From Pseudomonadota bacterium (GTDB taxonomy: Bacteria > Pseudomonadota > Gammaproteobacteria > Burkholderiales > Burkholderiaceae_C): a stretch of 5,011 nucleotides of DNA. The number at the start of each line of letters is the position of its first letter. Position 1 is the first letter of the stretch. A program made the position numbers and the translations under genes. Location of the stretch: NCBI GenBank assembly GCA_023410975.1, contig JAEYPG010000330.1, positions 1 through 5,011 on the forward strand. The letters run 5' to 3'. Positions 1-5,011 of this stretch are shown piece by piece. The notes beneath the pieces are model-generated. The model saw only the letters and a program-made list of their open reading frames with translations. It made no database searches and was not told the DNA's origin.

Positions 1-109
1 GCATCCAGCCGCCGCCCAGGCCCAGCGCCGCCACCAGCGCGGCGCCGCCCACCAGGGCCACGGGGGAGCGCAGTGCCGAAGCCGGGCGCGCCGTCGTCAT
101 GTCGTTCAT
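1..109 (-). CDS. N-terminus of an unidentified membrane-anchored or exported protein (partial)
   Basis: Only the first 36 codons are visible; the reading frame stays open to the window edge. The peptide begins MNDMTTARPASALRS, with arginines at residues 8 and 14. A hydrophobic Ala/Leu/Val/Gly-rich segment follows at about residues 16-35 (PVALVGGAALVAALGLGGGW). A short positive head followed by a hydrophobic stretch fits an uncleaved signal anchor or a signal peptide, so the product probably sits in or crosses the inner membrane. Three in-frame ATGs compete (first bases at 118, 109 and 100) and none has a strong Shine-Dalgarno sequence; AAGAG and AAGG lie nearby. I chose 109 as the middle option. 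The gene lies after the metH terminator in the same direction, so it is probably a separate transcription unit. The family cannot be named from this fragment; a periplasmic adaptor or other anchored envelope protein is possible, but that is a guess. Confidence 0.5.
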   Translation of the reverse strand, partial: MNDMTTARPASALRSPVALVGGAALVAALGLGGGWM

Positions 110-210
110 GCCTTGCATTGCTCTTGGAATCCAGACCGCCGAAGGGCAGTCCCTGCCTAGGCAACGATCGGGAGCGCCTCGCGGCAGACAACGGTGGCGA
201 CGGAACTGCA

Positions 211-243
211 ACCAAATACAAACGCCCGGGCGGTGCCGGGCGT
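211..243 (-). terminator. Rho-independent terminator after metH
   Basis: Read on the minus strand, a perfect 8-bp GC-rich stem (ACGCCCGG pairing with CCGGGCGT) encloses a 6-base loop and is followed at once by the T-rich tract TTGTATTTGGTT. It begins 42 bases after the stop codon of the metH C-terminal gene. The T tract is interrupted by G and A, so termination may be incomplete. It is by far the best stem-plus-T-tract in the window and separates the metH pair from the gene at the left edge. Confidence 0.75.
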
Positions 244-285
244 CGTGTCAGGGATGGCGGGCGGCGCGCAGGCCGCGCTCCGGGA

Positions 286-3009
<2,724 letters not shown>

Positions 3010-3030
3010 GGCGAGGTGCTCACAAGTGTT

Positions 3031-3108
3031 CCGTTCGCCCTGGGCTTGGTCGATGCGGCCTGCGGCCCGGCTGAGCCACAGGGGCTTCGACAAGCCCAGC
3101 CCGAACGG
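3031..3108. repeat. REP-like imperfect palindrome between the two metH genes
   Basis: The outer arms (3031-3053 and 3087-3108) are inverted copies matching at 20 of 22 positions plus a one-base bulge; one core reads TTCGACAAGCCCAGCCCG. The 33-base interior holds smaller stems (GGCC-GCA-GGCC and GGCT-C-AGCC on the mRNA strand). The right arm can instead fold alone as GGGCTT-GTCG-AAGCCC (3082-3097). The core closely resembles a dispersed intergenic palindrome that I recall as common in Comamonadaceae genomes (TTCGACAAGCTCAGCCCGAA type). On the mRNA it begins 8 bases after the first metH stop and ends 21 bases before the second start, so it fills most of the 107-base gap. It could protect mRNA ends, weaken readthrough or be a passive repeat. 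There is no T tract, so it is not a standard terminator. The structure is seen directly; membership in a genome-wide family is from memory and a single copy is visible here. Confidence 0.75.
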
Positions 3109-3116
3109 GGAATGAA

Positions 3117-4169
<1,053 letters not shown>

Positions 4170-4175
4170 CGCGGC

Positions 4176-4181
4176 ATTGTA
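4176..4181 (-). promoter_or_regulatory. Candidate sigma-70 -10 box for the metH pair
   Basis: The minus strand reads TACAAT, one base from the TATAAT consensus. Six bases separate it from the ATG of the N-terminal metH gene, so a usual +1 would fall on the A of that ATG. No convincing -35 hexamer is seen at 17 or 18 bases spacing (the sequence there is CCGGGA or GCCGGG), and there is no TG extension, so activator help would be expected if it is real. No Shine-Dalgarno sequence lies between box and start, which agrees with a leaderless message. Readthrough from the upstream ATPase gene is the alternative source of metH mRNA. Confidence 0.45.
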
Positions 4182-4202
4182 GGAAGGCCGCGATGGCCTC
4201 CC
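4182..4202 (-). other. Hairpin or inverted repeat in the ATPase-metH gap
   Basis: On the minus strand GGGAGGCC and GGCCTTCC pair over eight positions (one G-U wobble) around the loop ATCGC. It starts 32 bases after the ATPase stop codon and ends directly before the TACAAT box. No T tract follows, so it is at best a weak transcription barrier. As DNA, the inverted repeat occupies the spacer of the putative metH promoter, where a regulator could bind; that role is inference. A chance palindrome in GC-rich sequence is also plausible. Confidence 0.35.
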
Positions 4203-4234
4203 GGCCGCGGCGGCTTGCTCCAGCCGGGGCAGTC

Positions 4235-5011
4235 TCAGCCGCCCGCGCCCGGCGCCGCCGCGCTGGTGAAGCCGATGCCCCGGCGTTGGCGCGCCTCGGG
4301 CTTGACGCGGTGCTCGCTCTCCAGCTGGCTCAGGAACTCGTCGGGCTCGAAGGCCTGGCCCAGCAGCTCCACCTGGCGCCGCACCGCCGCGAAGTCGCCC
4401 GGCGTGAGCAGGTCCAGCTGTGCCAGGCGCTGGCGCTGCTCCCCCGTCAGGCGCCCGGCATCGCCCTCCAGCGCCTCGTTCACGAACATGCGCACGCGCT
4501 GCTCGGGGCGCAGCGGATGGAAGCGGATCTTGAAGGTGAAGCGCCGCAGGGCCGCCTCATCGAGATCATCGAAGAGGTTGGTGGTGCAAATAAAAATGCC
4601 GGCGAAGCGCTCCATGCCCTGCAGCATCTGGTTGACCTCGCTGACCTCGTAGGTGCGCTCGGCCATGCGGCGGCTGCGCAGGAAGCTGTCGGCCTCGTCC
4701 AGCAGCAGCACCGCGCCCTCGGACTGCGCCTCCTCGAACATGCGCGCCATGTTGGCCTCGGTTTCGCCCACGAACTTGCTCATGAGGTCGCTGGCCTGGC
4801 GGATCATCAGCGGGCGGCCCAGCTCCTGCGCCAGATGCTCGGCCAGCGCCGTCTTGCCACTGCCGGGCACGCCGTGCAGGCACAACGTCCCGTGGCCGCG
4901 CCGGCGCAGCGCTTCCACGATGCGCGGCAGCTCGAAGCGGCACTCCACGTTCAGCAGCTCCAGCGCATAGCGCGTGACGCTCACGCGCGCGCGGCTGCCT
5001 GCGCTCTGGCC
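4235..5011 (-). CDS. AAA-type ATPase, C-terminal part (partial, start outside window)
   Basis: The frame ends at a TGA (4235-4237) and stays open to the window edge, so the 258 visible residues are the C-terminal part of a longer gene. A GTG at 4984 could serve as a start, but no stop separates it from the edge, and nine more codons (GQSAGSRAR) precede it. Numbered from that GTG codon, the ATPase core has Walker A GVPGSGKT (38-45), a pore-loop-like SKFVGETE (69-76), Walker B VLLLDEADS (92-100, Asp96 and Glu97), sensor 1 CTTN (Asn136) and likely arginine-finger residues in AALRRFTF (Arg147, Arg148). TPGDFAAVRR (194-203) marks the small C-terminal lid. These show an active ATP-hydrolysing remodeller of the classic AAA kind, probably cytosolic since no membrane segment is seen. 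I recall similar domains at the C-terminus of larger (about 700-residue) proteobacterial AAA proteins of unknown role. Substrate and function are unknown. Its link to metH is probably only position (65-base gap, same strand). Confidence 0.88.
   Translation of the reverse strand, partial: GQSAGSRARVSVTRYALELLNVECRFELPRIVEALRRRGHGTLCLHGVPGSGKTALAEHLAQELGRPLMIRQASDLMSKFVGETEANMARMFEEAQSEGAVLLLDEADSFLRSRRMAERTYEVSEVNQMLQGMERFAGIFICTTNLFDDLDEAALRRFTFKIRFHPLRPEQRVRMFVNEALEGDAGRLTGEQRQRLAQLDLLTPGDFAAVRRQVELLGQAFEPDEFLSQLESEHRVKPEARQRRGIGFTSAAAPGAGG

Noticed and set aside
3010..3093. Longer N-terminus for the metH C-terminal protein from a TTG at 3093
   Set aside because: The extra 28 codons are mostly translation of the intergenic palindrome, and MetH-like sequence begins only after the ATG at 3009.
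3010..3116. A frameshift or sequencing error splitting an intact metH
   Set aside because: The separation is 107 bases with a stop, a palindrome and a new start at a domain boundary. A one- or two-base error could not create this.
4170..4234. SAH or cobalamin riboswitch upstream of metH
   Set aside because: The 65-base gap is too short for a cobalamin riboswitch, and I saw no match to the conserved core of either class; only simple hairpins are present.

Overview
The window is GC-rich and looks chromosomal. All four supported genes lie on the minus strand. Protein similarity (judged from memory), the dense GC-ending codon use and the type of intergenic palindrome suggest a betaproteobacterium of the Burkholderiales, most likely Comamonadaceae (relatives of Acidovorax, Variovorax or Ramlibacter). 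The genus cannot be fixed from the sequence alone.

Layout in transcription order, right to left. At the right edge (4235-5011) is the C-terminal part of a AAA-type ATPase whose start lies beyond the window. After 65 bases comes a 350-residue homocysteine methyltransferase (3117-4169). After a further 107 bases comes a 907-residue protein (286-3009) with the folate, cobalamin and AdoMet-activation modules. Together these two genes make one complete B12-dependent methionine synthase (MetH), cut exactly at the boundary between the homocysteine and folate domains. A good rho-independent terminator (211-243) closes the pair. At the left edge (1-109) is the start of another minus-strand gene, with a hydrophobic N-terminal segment and no recognisable function.

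The two metH halves should work together. The N-terminal protein binds homocysteine through zinc. The C-terminal protein takes the methyl group from 5-methyltetrahydrofolate onto cobalamin, presents it to the first protein, and reactivates oxidised cobalamin with AdoMet. All key ligands are present in both, so this looks like a functional two-subunit enzyme and not a broken gene. The 107-base gap between the halves is mostly a long imperfect palindrome of the dispersed REP-like type.

The most interesting points are the split metH, the REP-like palindrome placed between its halves, and a TACAAT box exactly six bases before the metH N-terminal ATG with no Shine-Dalgarno sequence, which suggests a leaderless mRNA. 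I found no CRISPR array, tRNA, rRNA, insertion sequence, phage gene or defence system. Nothing here is clearly a new biological system; split metH itself is, to my knowledge, a known arrangement in this group.
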